From the NCBI RefSeq assembly GCF_001865995.1, contig NZ_MLQQ01000010.1, forward strand, positions 156,457 through 220,456: a DNA stretch of 64,000 nucleotides, read 5' to 3'. The DNA is from Anaerobacillus arseniciselenatis (GTDB lineage Bacteria > Bacillota > Bacilli > Bacillales > Anaerobacillaceae). Each line of letters starts with the position of its first letter. Position 1 is the stretch's first letter. Below the pieces are notes generated by a model. The model saw nothing but the letters and a program-made list of their open reading frames with translations. It searched no databases and was not told the DNA's origin. Positions 1 to 8,596 of this stretch are shown here, piece by piece. Position numbers and translations under genes: made by a program.

Positions 1-57
1 TTTTATATTAATATAAAAATTTCGTATTTTTTCAAGTACCAGCATAAAATTCTTACT

Positions 58-215
58 ATGTTTCATACAAAACGAGCATGACGATTTACCGTCACCATCT
101 AATATGGAAAAGGCGGATGATTTCCTTCTCTTCGCTGTAAACTTCTAGCGAATTTTAGAGGCTCGTTCAGGAAATCACTCGTTCTTTTTTCATACAAAAC
201 CTTCATGACGAAGCT
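58..215. repeat. Family A stem-loop repeat, copy 1
   Basis: Starts with TTTCATACAAAACGAGCATG. A small hairpin TGACG (79-83)/CGTCA (90-94) is followed by a 9-bp stem TGATTTCCT (118-126)/AGGAAATCA (169-177). The stem encloses the family core CTTCGCTGTAAACTTCTA and TTTTAGAGGCTCG. A second TTTCATACAAAAC lies at 188-200. The same core recurs near 15.3, 30.5 and 42.8 kb with different stem sequences. Positions 1-57 and 288-486 show nothing I can name. Confidence 0.8.
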
Positions 216-247
216 TTGAAACTATTGTAAAAATTCTCTCATTTTAG

Positions 248-287
248 AAAAAACTCTAAATTTACTATTCTACACAAAAGAGTTTTT
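248..287. terminator. Putative bidirectional terminator
   Basis: Arms AAAAACTCT and AGAGTTTTT are separated by about 21 bases, and the structure has A/T runs on both sides. It could end a gene lying left of the window. No gene in the window needs it. Confidence 0.4.
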
Positions 288-486
288 AACTCAATCAAAG
301 GATTTCTCCCATTAGTGCCGAAAACATACTTATGCTTATTGTTTGTAACAGTCAATTTCATAATGCCAATAAACTAGCCATATCCATCTAGTTGAGGACG
401 ATTTAACTTAAATAACTTAAGCATCTTAGTGTGCCAAATAATGATTATGAGATTTATTAAACTACACAAAAAAGGGGTGCCGAGCT

Positions 487-1665
487 ATGAATATTCGAAA
501 ACTAAAACAAGAAGAAATAGATTTAAGTATCTCTATGTCTGAATTCGCTTTCCAATTAAAACTATCCGAGGAACAACGTCAAAAAAGAAAAGAAACGATT
601 GACCCTAGTAACACTATCGTCGCTACAGAAAATGAAAAAATAATTTCTAAAGTCACTATTCTACCTTTTGAGACGACAATTCAAGGAAAGACATTTTCTA
701 TGGGCGGGGTTTCAGGGGTAGTGACTTGGCCTGAATACCGAAGAAATGGCTTAGTAAAAACGTTATTAAAGAGGAGTTTGGAGGAAATGAAAGATAATGG
801 CCAAACGATTTCTTTTCTTTTTCCGTTCTCGATCTCTTTTTATCGAAAATATGGGTGGGAGATCTTTGCTGATAAAAAGCGAGTTACGTTAACAAAGGCG
901 CAAATCCCTCGTTTTGAGACTCAAAAAGGCTCCATCGAGCGCGTTGCTCCAAACTTCGAATTATTAAACAGTATGTATCAACGTTTTGCTCTCGAATTTA
1001 ACGGCATGCTACTACGTGATAAAAAATGGTGGGAAGATAGGATCTTTGCCAATCTTAAAGGGCAAATTGCGGTCTATTATGATGAACAAAACGAAGCACA
1101 AGGGTATATCGAGTATGATGTAAAAGAACGCAAAATGAAAATATCGGAACTAGTTTACTTAACAACAGCCGCCTGGAAACAACTTTGGAACTTTATTTCT
1201 AACCACGATTCTATGGCTGACACTGTTGAATATACGACATTCAGCAAGGATCCAGCACTATTTTTTATCAATGAGCCACTTGTCGATCAAAATATTGAAC
1301 CTTATTTTATGGCGCGAATTGTTGACGTGAAAGAGTTCCTCTCTATGTATCCATTTGATTTGAAAGATGAAGAAACGATTGTCCTTCACATAGAAGATTC
1401 TTTTTGTAATTGGAATACAGGAACATTTTTCGTAAGTAACAACGAAGTAAAACAGTTCCCAGCATCAAAAGAAGGTGTATCTTGCAGCCATCCTCCTAAA
1501 CGTGGCATTACTTGTTCGGTTCGTAGCTTAGCAGCAATGTTACTAAACTACCAAACCCCTTCAATACTATTACAGTTTGAAGAGATTACAGGAGCAAAAA
1601 AGGAAGTTACTCTACTAGAGAGGGCCATTCCAGGAAAAGATCCGGCATTTTTTGACTTTTTCTAA
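487..1665 (+). CDS. Eis-like GNAT N-acetyltransferase
   Basis: Predicted acetyl-CoA-dependent amine acetyltransferase of the Eis type; the natural substrate cannot be read from sequence. The GNAT domain shows the acetyl-CoA loop WPEYRRNGL at residues 81-89 and FYRKYGWE at 118-125. The C-terminal third corresponds to the SCP2-like domain of Eis proteins. The chain ends in DFF; in characterised Eis enzymes the C-terminal Phe carboxylate and a Tyr are catalytic, which fits this ending. Its 392 residues are close to the family norm. The ATG start has AGGGG about 9 bases upstream. It appears monocistronic and converges with gerQ, the two being separated by a family C hairpin. Confidence 0.8.
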   Translation: MNIRKLKQEEIDLSISMSEFAFQLKLSEEQRQKRKETIDPSNTIVATENEKIISKVTILPFETTIQGKTFSMGGVSGVVTWPEYRRNGLVKTLLKRSLEEMKDNGQTISFLFPFSISFYRKYGWEIFADKKRVTLTKAQIPRFETQKGSIERVAPNFELLNSMYQRFALEFNGMLLRDKKWWEDRIFANLKGQIAVYYDEQNEAQGYIEYDVKERKMKISELVYLTTAAWKQLWNFISNHDSMADTVEYTTFSKDPALFFINEPLVDQNIEPYFMARIVDVKEFLSMYPFDLKDEETIVLHIEDSFCNWNTGTFFVSNNEVKQFPASKEGVSCSHPPKRGITCSVRSLAAMLLNYQTPSILLQFEEITGAKKEVTLLERAIPGKDPAFFDFF

Positions 1666-1675
1666 AGGGTTATTT

Positions 1676-1798
1676 CAAAAATAAAATCGAGCTGTCTCAT
1701 AAACGTCTGACACTAAATAAACTTACTCAATATAGACGGATAAATCCCTTATCCGTCTATATTAGGTGCCTTACACTTTATTTTTGAATAACTCCATT
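1676..1798. repeat. Family C long hairpin, copy 1
   Basis: Outer arms TTTCAAAAATAAA and TTTATTTTTGAA bracket CGTCTGACAC and an inner stem TATAGACGGATAA/TTATCCGTCTATA. It lies between the convergent Eis-like gene and gerQ and probably terminates both. The outer arms differ from the other copies but still pair. Confidence 0.75.
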
Positions 1799-1861
1799 TT
1801 ATTTCTTTATCGAAGAATTAGCGCGCTATAATAATCCTTTTTCCAACTATATTTATGCTTT

Positions 1862-2404
1862 TTAAGCGAAAGGATAATCGTATTCAATTTCTTCATCAAA
1901 CTCAACGTAATCTAAATAAACCATAAGTAATAAATACCTTTGTCCTGTTTGTGGGTCACTTAAAATAATATGGTCACGTCCCGCTGCTTCTATTACTCCT
2001 TCAAAAAGTTGCTGTCTATTGTCATTAACTCTACCTTCAAACGTCATATAAACTCTCGCAATTTTTCCTCGATTTAAGCGGAGGATATTTTCAATATAAG
2101 ACATTTCAAGCGGTAACATTCCTTCAACAGGTACTTGTGGAAGTTGATGAAAAGGTACTCTTCTTCGTGTTGATTGATCAGAGCAACTTCTTGGAGTAGT
2201 TTGACCACTATTATTTCCATTAAAATTTGGTTGTGCGTTTGTAATCGGTTGATTAGTTAATGATTGATTTGTAATTGACTGGCTTGTCGCTGCTTTATTC
2301 GCAACAGGTTGGTTGGCAACAGATTGATTTGCAAAAGTTTGGTTCGCTCCATTTTGATAAGGTTGGTATGATTGATATGGCTGATAATACACTTTATTCG
2401 TCAC
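1862..2404 (-). CDS. gerQ: Spore coat protein GerQ
   Basis: Coat protein needed in B. subtilis for CwlJ localisation and for germination triggered by Ca-dipicolinate, and a substrate of spore transglutaminase. The conserved C-terminal GerQ domain is residues about 85-178, with the stretches LPQVPVEGMLPLEMSYIENI and QTGQRYLLLMVYLDYVEF. The N-terminal 80 residues are low-complexity and rich in Asn/Gln/Tyr, with short repeats of the form NQxxTNQ. Its length of 180 aa is typical. It lies 12 bases downstream of cwlJ on the same strand, the conserved cwlJ-gerQ operon of Bacillus. Confidence 0.92.
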   Translation of the reverse strand: MTNKVYYQPYQSYQPYQNGANQTFANQSVANQPVANKAATSQSITNQSLTNQPITNAQPNFNGNNSGQTTPRSCSDQSTRRRVPFHQLPQVPVEGMLPLEMSYIENILRLNRGKIARVYMTFEGRVNDNRQQLFEGVIEAAGRDHIILSDPQTGQRYLLLMVYLDYVEFDEEIEYDYPFA

Positions 2405-2416
2405 TCCATTCTTTTT

Positions 2417-2848
2417 TTAAAAAGTTCCGTAAACGTCTGGACATTCACCGGCCAACGGTGTATAAAAACAATGCTCTTTATATCTCCCAGAATTCCATTG
2501 CCCCCACCACTGAGCTGGACAAGGACCATCTGGTCGGAAAAACCATAAAGCAAATTCCGCAGGATCATATCGATTACCTTTAATCAATTTATCAACTAAA
2601 CGTAATTCATGTTCCCTTGCACGTTGATAAAAATAACCGTGTAAAACTGCTTCAAACCCTCCAGGAGATTGATACGTCATTTCAGGAATGCTATTAATAT
2701 GTTCAAAGTCTAAGCAAGCCGACCGAACTCGATTCACCATGACATTCCCTGCTTTAAGCATTCCTAAATCCCCTTCACCCTCAGCTTCTGCACGGATTAA
2801 TCTTGCTAACATTTTCCTATCCTTTTGATTTGCTTTAATGACTGCCAT
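2417..2848 (-). CDS. cwlJ: Spore cortex-lytic hydrolase CwlJ
   Basis: SleB/CwlJ-family hydrolase that degrades spore cortex peptidoglycan during germination. The family domain covers almost the whole 143 residues: RAEAEGEGDLGMLKAGNVMV near the N terminus contains the conserved Glu region, and the family Trp-rich segment follows (ALWFFRPDGPCPAQWWGQWN). There is no signal peptide, as expected for CwlJ, which is made in the mother cell, and unlike SleB. The ATG is preceded by GGGGGTGAATAA. Its operon with gerQ matches the known dependence of CwlJ on GerQ. Confidence 0.93.
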   Translation of the reverse strand: MAVIKANQKDRKMLARLIRAEAEGEGDLGMLKAGNVMVNRVRSACLDFEHINSIPEMTYQSPGGFEAVLHGYFYQRAREHELRLVDKLIKGNRYDPAEFALWFFRPDGPCPAQWWGQWNSGRYKEHCFYTPLAGECPDVYGTF

Positions 2849-2933
2849 TTATTCACCCCCAAACTTCAGTTCAATTATAAAATATAGGTTGTTAACTACT
2901 TTTGTGCTAAAATTTCAGAAATTTGGGCTCAAA

Positions 2934-2977
2934 AAAACTAAGGCGCTCACTAGTGTAATTAGTGAGTAACCTTAGTT
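2934..2977. terminator. Bidirectional terminator hairpin
   Basis: AAAACTAAGG and CCTTAGTTTT arms plus an inner CTCACTA/TAGTGAG pair, flanked by A and T runs. It lies downstream of the minus-strand cysteine-cluster operon and just upstream of cwlJ. Confidence 0.8.
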
Positions 2978-2993
2978 TTCGTATATATTTTAT

Positions 2994-3047
2994 TTACTTT
3001 TTGCCACTACCACATGAACACATTTCATTACTTTTCACTATTTTCAT
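2994..3047 (-). CDS. Possible 17-aa SEC-C-like mini-protein
   Basis: A 17-codon ORF, MKIVKSNEMCSCGSGKK, starts at ATG 3047 with a strong GGGAGAGGTGAAGCAG upstream. The end, CSCGSGKK, looks like the first half of a SEC-C zinc motif, whose full form continues with a further Cys pair; here TAA follows directly. It is the last ORF before the terminator at 2934-2977 and follows the cysteine-cluster gene and a 39-aa membrane ORF. It may be a real metal-binding micro-protein or the remnant of a longer SEC-C tail. Only the RBS and the motif support it. Confidence 0.35.
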   Translation of the reverse strand: MKIVKSNEMCSCGSGKK

Positions 3048-3086
3048 CTGCTTCACCTCTCCCAAAAATAACTGGAATACTTTTTC

Positions 3087-3206
3087 CTATTCTTTTTCTG
3101 CGATTTTCTTCACATATTCCTTGATCTCACTGAGTTCACTTTTTGTTTTGACAAGCTCTCTAAATAGTAAAACGACTAAGACGACAAGAATGATATCTAA
3201 GGTCAT
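3087..3206 (-). CDS. 39-aa single-span membrane protein
   Basis: The ORF starts at ATG 3206, immediately after the stop of the upstream cysteine-cluster gene (TAAATG), with AAGGAGAGAG as RBS inside that gene's end. The product begins with a hydrophobic segment (MTLDIILVVLVVLLF) and continues as a charged helix (residues about 16-39, rich in Lys/Glu), a layout seen in small membrane-anchored regulators. I do not recognise a family. The adjacent stop/start suggests translational coupling. Confidence 0.6.
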   Translation of the reverse strand: MTLDIILVVLVVLLFRELVKTKSELSEIKEYVKKIAEKE

Positions 3207-3965
3207 TTATCTCTCTCCTTTTATACGTGGCAATTGTTCTTTTAATAGTCTTGGTAAATAATCGGCTTCGTAAACATCATTAGGTAGATTGATAGGATCA
3301 TTTTCTGTTTCAAAAACGACTTCTTGAATCGTATTCACTAAAGCATACATGTAATATTCATATAAAAATTCATAGCTAAACACCTCATCAGGAATGTCAG
3401 TATCGAAACAAACTTGCGGGTCACAATAATTCAAGTAAGTTCGACAAGAAATCGGTCGCACTTCATACGCCTTACATTTGTTTGTTTTTTTATCTAATAA
3501 TGGACAAGCAACTTGCTTTTGAATATACTTTCTCTTGAAATCGTGATCCGTTTGAAAATCTATGCTATTAATTTGCTCAAGATCTTCCGTTTCGTAATAG
3601 TTTTCAAGGTGTGCGATGAGCTCTTGTTTTTCTTGATCGGGCATTTCCTCGATATATTGAGAGATTAGCTTTGCTTCCATTTTCGTTACAATGATCGGAA
3701 AATAACAGCAATGACTACAACCTTCAAAACAACTCGGCTTCACCTTCACCTTCTCTTCAATCCGCTCAATCTCTTTATCTATGACTGAAAGCTTTCGTTT
3801 AAAAGCTGTACTGACAAATTTATCACGGCTAGCATCTCCATACTGCTCAAACTGATCTTCTATCGCTTGCATAAAGCGGGAATCGTCCGGAATATGCTTG
3901 TCATTAATCTCTTGGCATATTCTCTCCATATCTTTTATCGTTAAAAATTGTTTCAAAACGTCCAC
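3207..3965 (-). CDS. YkgJ-family cysteine-cluster protein
   Basis: Predicted Zn- or Fe-binding protein of the YkgJ (UPF0153/CxxCxxCC) family, of unknown biochemical role. The hallmark cluster is CFEGCSHCC (Cys79, Cys83, Cys86, Cys87). Further Cys lie in CPLLDKKTNKC and RPISCRTYLNYC, the usual second half of the site. The N-terminal 75 residues are mainly helical. At 252 aa it is a longer member of the family. It heads a likely three-gene unit with the 39-aa membrane ORF and the 17-aa SEC-C-like ORF, ending at the hairpin 2934-2977. Confidence 0.8.
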   Translation of the reverse strand: MDVLKQFLTIKDMERICQEINDKHIPDDSRFMQAIEDQFEQYGDASRDKFVSTAFKRKLSVIDKEIERIEEKVKVKPSCFEGCSHCCYFPIIVTKMEAKLISQYIEEMPDQEKQELIAHLENYYETEDLEQINSIDFQTDHDFKRKYIQKQVACPLLDKKTNKCKAYEVRPISCRTYLNYCDPQVCFDTDIPDEVFSYEFLYEYYMYALVNTIQEVVFETENDPINLPNDVYEADYLPRLLKEQLPRIKGER

Positions 3966-4397
3966 TCCTTAATTGTGTTGACTACTATTATTTGAGCTAT
4001 AAAAAACTAACTACTAGCGAGGTCACCTCTAATAATTGACATGACCTATTACGAACTTTCTACAATCTATAGTACTATCTACTAATCGTTTCGCTATTTA
4101 AGCAAAACGTCCACCCTTAATAGTAGAACAATTAGCCGCTAAAATCTACACTTGATGACTAGTGTTTGTTTCCAGATATCCATTTTCGCAAATTCAAGAT
4201 ATTTTACCATTCTCAAGCTGTCATTCGCACCATCACCAACAACATCTGTTGTATTAAGGTGAAAATCAGTTAGGGGGGAAACTGCACGGGATACTCCCCC
4301 ATTGTTCTGTTATCTCCCACTAATTATTATGGCAACTCTTGGTCAACTAACGTAAGCGAACACGTTTTAACAAGAGGTTAGACCGCACTCCCAAATA
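3966..4397. other. Gene-free gap with possible decayed ORF
   Basis: No intact gene. On the minus strand, a frame of about 43 codons within 4138-4272 reads like protein (it contains ANDSLRMVKYLEFAKMDIW) but lacks a start and shows no family I recognise. GGGGG/CCCCC arms near 4274-4302 could form a hairpin. This may be the relic of a lost gene. Confidence 0.3.
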
Positions 4398-5363
4398 TTA
4401 AAAGTGGAGTTCATACTGTCTAAATTTAGTACTGCCGGTATATTTTAAATTCATGGATTTTAATATTCTTGAAGCAGTATAAGGAGAAGGAAGGTGGAGG
4501 AAATTCCTCAATTTTTGGTTAGTAATCGTTTTACCTAGGAGCAAATAATAGTGTTTTAATGAAGGTATATGCGCTTCTTTGGATTCGAATAAACACTTCG
4601 GACAGTACCAACTCCCTTTTTTTCGCTCCATTGGAAGTGCAGAACAATTAGGACAATGTACACCCGTTAAAATTGCACTTTCTGGGACTTTTAATTGCTC
4701 TAATATATCAACTTTTTTAGGCTCGTGACAATTGATCAGATGGTCAGAAAAGGAATCTAAGTCATGGATGATTTTGCGCCTTGTGTTAAACGTCTGTTGT
4801 ATTGAAAGAATTTTTGCGGGTAAGTTATCGGCGAGGTAAACCATCTCTAATGCTTCTTTATAATCTGAAGAAGCTTTAATAATCGTAGTTGGATTGGCAA
4901 TTACCACAAGCGGAATGATTGGTAGGGATGGGAGGTTATTAATATTGAGCCACTTTTTTAATTTTCTTTGCTGATTAATGACTTGAGGTATGGGATTTTC
5001 CATGCCTTCTTCTACTCCGTTTTTTTCTCTAATTAACTGCTTAAAATTACCGTCAAAATATAATGATCCTACATAATTTTTCACTTCAATGATTAGAAGG
5101 CAGTTTGGCGTATTAATTAATATATCGATTTGAAAAAAGTTATCATTTGCGATGCGCAATCTTAAATCATGAAGTATGTGGAAATGGTTGGAGGAGAAAT
5201 CTTTTAAATAATAATCAATCGATTTTTCACCAAAGTAACCTGCCTTCGCTTTACCTAATTCTTGCTCAACTCTAGGACGTTTTACATAATTTTTAGATAA
5301 TCTCAATAAGGCTGCTTCTAAACTTTCAACTTTTAATGGAATTTGTATTGCTTTTTTCATCAT
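4398..5363 (-). CDS. NERD domain protein
   Basis: Nuclease-related-domain (NERD) protein; the fold is related to restriction-type nucleases but the cellular role is unknown. The domain lies at residues about 41-160, with GEKSIDYYL at 45-53 and the putative nuclease core FQIDIL (Asp80) and IIEVKNY (Glu93, Lys95). The C-terminal half has a zinc ribbon, CPNC followed by CPKC about 20 residues later, then a Lys-rich tail. Its 321 aa are typical for Bacillus NERD proteins. It stands alone, with tandem repeats upstream and an empty gap downstream. Confidence 0.8.
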   Translation of the reverse strand: MMKKAIQIPLKVESLEAALLRLSKNYVKRPRVEQELGKAKAGYFGEKSIDYYLKDFSSNHFHILHDLRLRIANDNFFQIDILINTPNCLLIIEVKNYVGSLYFDGNFKQLIREKNGVEEGMENPIPQVINQQRKLKKWLNINNLPSLPIIPLVVIANPTTIIKASSDYKEALEMVYLADNLPAKILSIQQTFNTRRKIIHDLDSFSDHLINCHEPKKVDILEQLKVPESAILTGVHCPNCSALPMERKKGSWYCPKCLFESKEAHIPSLKHYYLLLGKTITNQKLRNFLHLPSPYTASRILKSMNLKYTGSTKFRQYELHF

Positions 5364-5437
5364 AATTAAGTCACCACCTATTTTTTTGCTGATATTATTC
5401 TTTTTTGAGATTAAAATTTCCTGCTTATTTTTTAATT

Positions 5438-5850
5438 TTTTTGCGATTTTTGAATTTTTTTTGCGTTACGTATCTTCTTTCTTGCGATACTCACAGTTTT
5501 TTTGCATGCCTTATTTTAGAGGTGTGCTTTTATTGAGTTAATCGCTTTTTTCTTGCGATTTTCCACTTTTTCTTGCGTTACGCACCTTCTTTCTTGCGAT
5601 TTCCACGTTTCTTTTTGCACAGCTCATTCTAGGGGTATCCATTTATTGAGTTATTCAAAATTTTCTTGCGATTTTCCACTTTCTTCTTGCGTTACGCTCC
5701 TTCTTTCTTGCGATTTCCACAGTTTTTTTGCACAGCTCATTCTAGGGGTATCCATTTATTGAGTTATTCAAAATTTTCTTGCGATTTTCCACTTTCTTCT
5801 TGCCTTACGCTCCTTCTTTCTTGCGATTTCCACAGTTTTTTTGCACGCTT
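5438..5850. repeat. 113-bp tandem repeat array
   Basis: Nearly identical units start at 5532, 5645 and 5758 (period exactly 113), with a more diverged unit before 5532. Each unit contains about four sub-repeats of some 20-28 bp built on CTTGCGATTTCCAC or CTTGCGTTACG. The array sits upstream of the NERD gene and downstream of the ABC-F gene. Two short open frames across it have the same translation in different frames, a by-product of the period. Confidence 0.85.
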
Positions 5851-5877
5851 TTATTAAGTAAGATCTAGAATTTAAAA

Positions 5878-5915
5878 GAGGGCGTCCTCAAAAGCTAAGC
5901 TTTGAGGACGCCCTC
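5878..5915. terminator. Perfect bidirectional hairpin
   Basis: Arms GAGGGCGTCCTCAAAGCT-type pair almost end to end (GAGGGCGTCCTC at 5878-5889, GAGGACGCCCTC at 5904-5915). It lies downstream of the ABC-F gene, next to a second terminator. Confidence 0.7.
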
Positions 5916-5932
5916 TCCAATAGAAAAACCCC

Positions 5933-5951
5933 GGCTAACACCGGGTTTTTC
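5933..5951 (-). terminator. Terminator of the ABC-F gene
   Basis: A small GC-rich hairpin (CCCGGTGTTAGCCGGGG on the minus strand) is followed by a T run, directly after the ABC-F stop codon. Confidence 0.75.
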
Positions 5952-5952
5952 A

Positions 5953-7854
5953 TCAACTATTCTCAATCTCCTCGACTAACAGCGAAAGTTCTTCCCAACG
6001 TTCCATCGCTGCTTCCAACTCTGCATCGACTTCTTTTTGTTTAGCAAACAATTCGTTAATGCGGCCGATATCACTTCCGGCAGCGGCTATTTCTTTTTCT
6101 AATGCTTCTTTCTTTTCTTCGAGTGCTGCAATACGATCTTCGATACCGTTCCACTCTTGTTGATCTTTATAAGAAAGCTTTTTCTTGCGTTCTTTTCGTG
6201 GTTGCTCTTGCTTCTTAGACGTTGCAGCTTCCTTCTCAATTGCTGCTTCTAATTCACGTTTCTGCTGTTCTTCTTCCATAAAATCGGAGTAACTTCCTTG
6301 GAAACGATCCACCGATCCACCACCGAACACTAACAAATGATCGACGACGCGATCTAAAAAGTAGCGGTCATGTGACACAGTAATGACGACGCCTGGAAAC
6401 TGATCTAAATAATCTTCTAATATGCTTAAAGTTTGTATATCCAGATCATTCGTTGGCTCATCTAAAAATAACACGTTCGGTTCGGTCATTAATATTTTTA
6501 ACAAGTATAGGCGACGTCGTTCTCCACCAGATAAACGACGAATGTACGTCCATTGCATTGCTCGTGAAAATAAAAAGCGTTCTAGCATTTGCTCGGCAGT
6601 AATTGTTTGACCGTCTGCTGTGTGGACGACTTCAGCAACTTCTTTTATAAACTCAACAACACGTAAATCGCCGTTCATTTCTTCATCGCCTTGCGTATAG
6701 TAGCCTATTTTTACAGTTTCACCTACATCAATTCCACCACTGTCCGGTTCAATGCGTCCAGCCAAAATATTCAGTAACGTTGACTTCCCGCTTCCATTAG
6801 GTCCGATAATCCCTAGCCGTTCCCCGGGAACAACTAAATAACTAAAGTCCTTGATCAGCTCCTCACCATCAAAAGATTTGGATACCCCTTCTACTTCAAT
6901 GACTTTGTCACCGAGACGCTTTGAGCCAATCGAAAACTCAACATCTTGTTTGATCGCCAATCCTTTTTGATTTTGTAAATCATCTACACGTTGGATACGG
7001 GCTTTTTGTTTCGTCGTTCTTGCTTTTGCTCCACGGCGAAGCCATGCCAATTCTCTTCTTAATATATTTTGCCGTTTTGCTTCATTTTGCTCAGCGATCA
7101 TTTCTCTTTCTGCTTTTTTCTCTAAAAAAACCTCATAGTTACCTTCGTAAGTGTAAAGCTCGCCACCGTCTAGTTCGAAAATTTGATTCGTTACTCGATT
7201 TAAAAAGTAGCGATCATGGGTAACTAACAGTAAGGCACCTTTATATTGCGATAAAAATCCTTCTAACCATTCAATCGTTTCATTATCTAAATGGTTTGTT
7301 GGCTCATCTAAAATAAGAAGATCGGCTTTTTGAATTAACGCTTTGGCAATAGCAACACGTTTTTTTTGCCCACCTGACAATTGAGTGACAGACTTTGAAA
7401 AATCGGTGATTCCTAAACGTGTTAATACTGTTTTCGCAACTGTATTTGCTTCCCAAGCATCTAGTTCATCCATTTTCTGTTGCTTTTGAAAAAGTCGAGT
7501 TTGTAACTTTTCACTTTCTGGATTTTTTTCTAAATCTGCTAATGCAACTTCGTATTCCCGCATTGCAACCATGATCGCAGATTCACCAAAATATATTTGC
7601 TCTAAAACTGTTAGAGATGCATCAAGTTCTGGTTGTTGCGATAAATATTCAATATGAAATTGATTGGCATGAATGATTTTACCGTTATCTTTCCCTTCAA
7701 TTCCAGCAAGGATTTTTAACAGTGTCGATTTCCCGGTACCATTGACACCAATGAGACCGATTCGATCTTTTTCAGAAATCGTAAATGAAAGGTCGTCAAA
7801 CAATGTTTTATCACCATATGTTTTATGTAAATTTTCAACTGAAAGTATGCTCAT
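5953..7854 (-). CDS. yfmR: ABC-F ATPase, YfmR/Uup type
   Basis: Ribosome-associated ABC-F protein with two ATPase domains and no membrane segments. In B. subtilis the YfmR/Uup type acts on stalled ribosomes, overlapping EF-P. Walker A motifs are GVNGTGKST (36-44) and GPNGSGKST in the second half. Signatures are LSGGQKKR and LSGGERRR, and the Walker B stretches LLILDEPTNHLD and VLFLDEPTNDLD are intact. The interdomain linker is basic. The last 90 residues form the charged coiled coil typical of Uup/YfmR, which favours this over antibiotic-resistance ABC-F proteins. Its 633 aa fit. The ATG follows AAGGG. The symbol is assigned by similarity to B. subtilis YfmR. Confidence 0.88.
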   Translation of the reverse strand: MSILSVENLHKTYGDKTLFDDLSFTISEKDRIGLIGVNGTGKSTLLKILAGIEGKDNGKIIHANQFHIEYLSQQPELDASLTVLEQIYFGESAIMVAMREYEVALADLEKNPESEKLQTRLFQKQQKMDELDAWEANTVAKTVLTRLGITDFSKSVTQLSGGQKKRVAIAKALIQKADLLILDEPTNHLDNETIEWLEGFLSQYKGALLLVTHDRYFLNRVTNQIFELDGGELYTYEGNYEVFLEKKAEREMIAEQNEAKRQNILRRELAWLRRGAKARTTKQKARIQRVDDLQNQKGLAIKQDVEFSIGSKRLGDKVIEVEGVSKSFDGEELIKDFSYLVVPGERLGIIGPNGSGKSTLLNILAGRIEPDSGGIDVGETVKIGYYTQGDEEMNGDLRVVEFIKEVAEVVHTADGQTITAEQMLERFLFSRAMQWTYIRRLSGGERRRLYLLKILMTEPNVLFLDEPTNDLDIQTLSILEDYLDQFPGVVITVSHDRYFLDRVVDHLLVFGGGSVDRFQGSYSDFMEEEQQKRELEAAIEKEAATSKKQEQPRKERKKKLSYKDQQEWNGIEDRIAALEEKKEALEKEIAAAGSDIGRINELFAKQKEVDAELEAAMERWEELSLLVEEIENS

Positions 7855-7891
7855 GAAACCATTCCCTTGTTCATTCGTATAGTTAGTAACT

Positions 7892-8008
7892 GAGTGAATT
7901 CATAATTACCAAAAATGAGCCACATCACTCAATATATAGTTTGCGAATAGTTTTGACGCAACTATATATTAATCTTAGTGGTGGAAATAATGGATTATGG
8001 AATTCATT
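7892..8008. repeat. Family B MITE-like repeat, copy 1
   Basis: Terminal inverted repeats GAGTGAATTCATAATTACC and the complementary end near ATTATGGAATTCATT enclose an inner palindrome TATATAGTTTGCG/CGCAACTATATA. It lies upstream of the ABC-F gene, in inverted orientation to copies at 14.8 and 28.1-28.4 kb. Confidence 0.85.
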
Positions 8009-8095
8009 ATTTCCATTATAGCAAATCTCTACGGCAATAGTTGCCTTACAGCTTAAAGTTATTTTTATGAACAATTTTAACAAGAAAACTTAATT

Positions 8096-8211
8096 GAGTG
8101 AATTTCATAATTACCTCAATTGAGCAATATCAAACTATATGTAGTTGCGAGAGGTTTGACGCAACTACATATAGTTACTTAATGGCGATAATATTAAATT
8201 ATGAAATTCAC
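8096..8211. repeat. Family B MITE-like repeat, copy 2
   Basis: Ends GAGTGAATTTCATAATTACC and AATTATGAAATTCAC; inner perfect palindrome ATATGTAGTTGCG/CGCAACTACATAT. The inner arms carry a paired G-C change relative to copy 1. It ends 60 bp before the DUF4870 gene. Confidence 0.88.
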
Positions 8212-8270
8212 AAAATTTAGGCGAAAACAAAAAGACTTTCGTGAATACATTAAAGAAGGAGGTGATGAAA

Positions 8271-8591
8271 ATGGAAGAAAGAGATTATCGTATGTTAGCA
8301 ATGCTTATTTATTTGATTAGCTTTTTTACAGCATTTATTGGTCCTCTTCTTATTTGGTTACTTAAAAAAGATGACTCCGATTTTATTGATCATCATGGTA
8401 GGGAATACTTTAATTTTTTAATTTCAATTACGGTTTACTTTATAATTAGTGGCATATTAGTATTGCTTGTTATCGGGATCTTTTTACTTATTGCTCTAAG
8501 TATTGCCGCATTCATCTTTACAATTATTGCGGCGGTCAAAGCCTATGATGGTGAGTATTATCGGTTCCCATTTATATTTAGAATTTTATAA
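8271..8591 (+). CDS. DUF4870 (Tic20-like) membrane protein
   Basis: Small integral membrane protein of the DUF4870 family, function unknown. Three hydrophobic segments (about residues 8-30, 45-68 and 70-90) and the family stretch HHGREYFNFLISITVYFII are visible. The start is set at ATG 8271 because AAGGAGGTG lies 8 bases upstream; a longer in-frame start at 8241 would place this RBS inside the gene. 106 aa. It is a single gene ending at the hairpin 8597-8638. Confidence 0.8.
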   Translation: MEERDYRMLAMLIYLISFFTAFIGPLLIWLLKKDDSDFIDHHGREYFNFLISITVYFIISGILVLLVIGIFLLIALSIAAFIFTIIAAVKAYDGEYYRFPFIFRIL

Positions 8592-8596
8592 GACAT

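Noticed and set aside
2275..2583. 102-codon plus-strand frame
   Set aside because: Antisense to the well-supported cwlJ and gerQ genes, with no RBS.
5553..5857. Two plus-strand open frames of 63-69 codons
   Set aside because: They translate the same 113-bp repeat in shifted frames; an artefact of the array.
8241..8270. Longer start of the DUF4870 gene
   Set aside because: The strong AAGGAGGTG RBS lies inside this stretch and points to ATG 8271.
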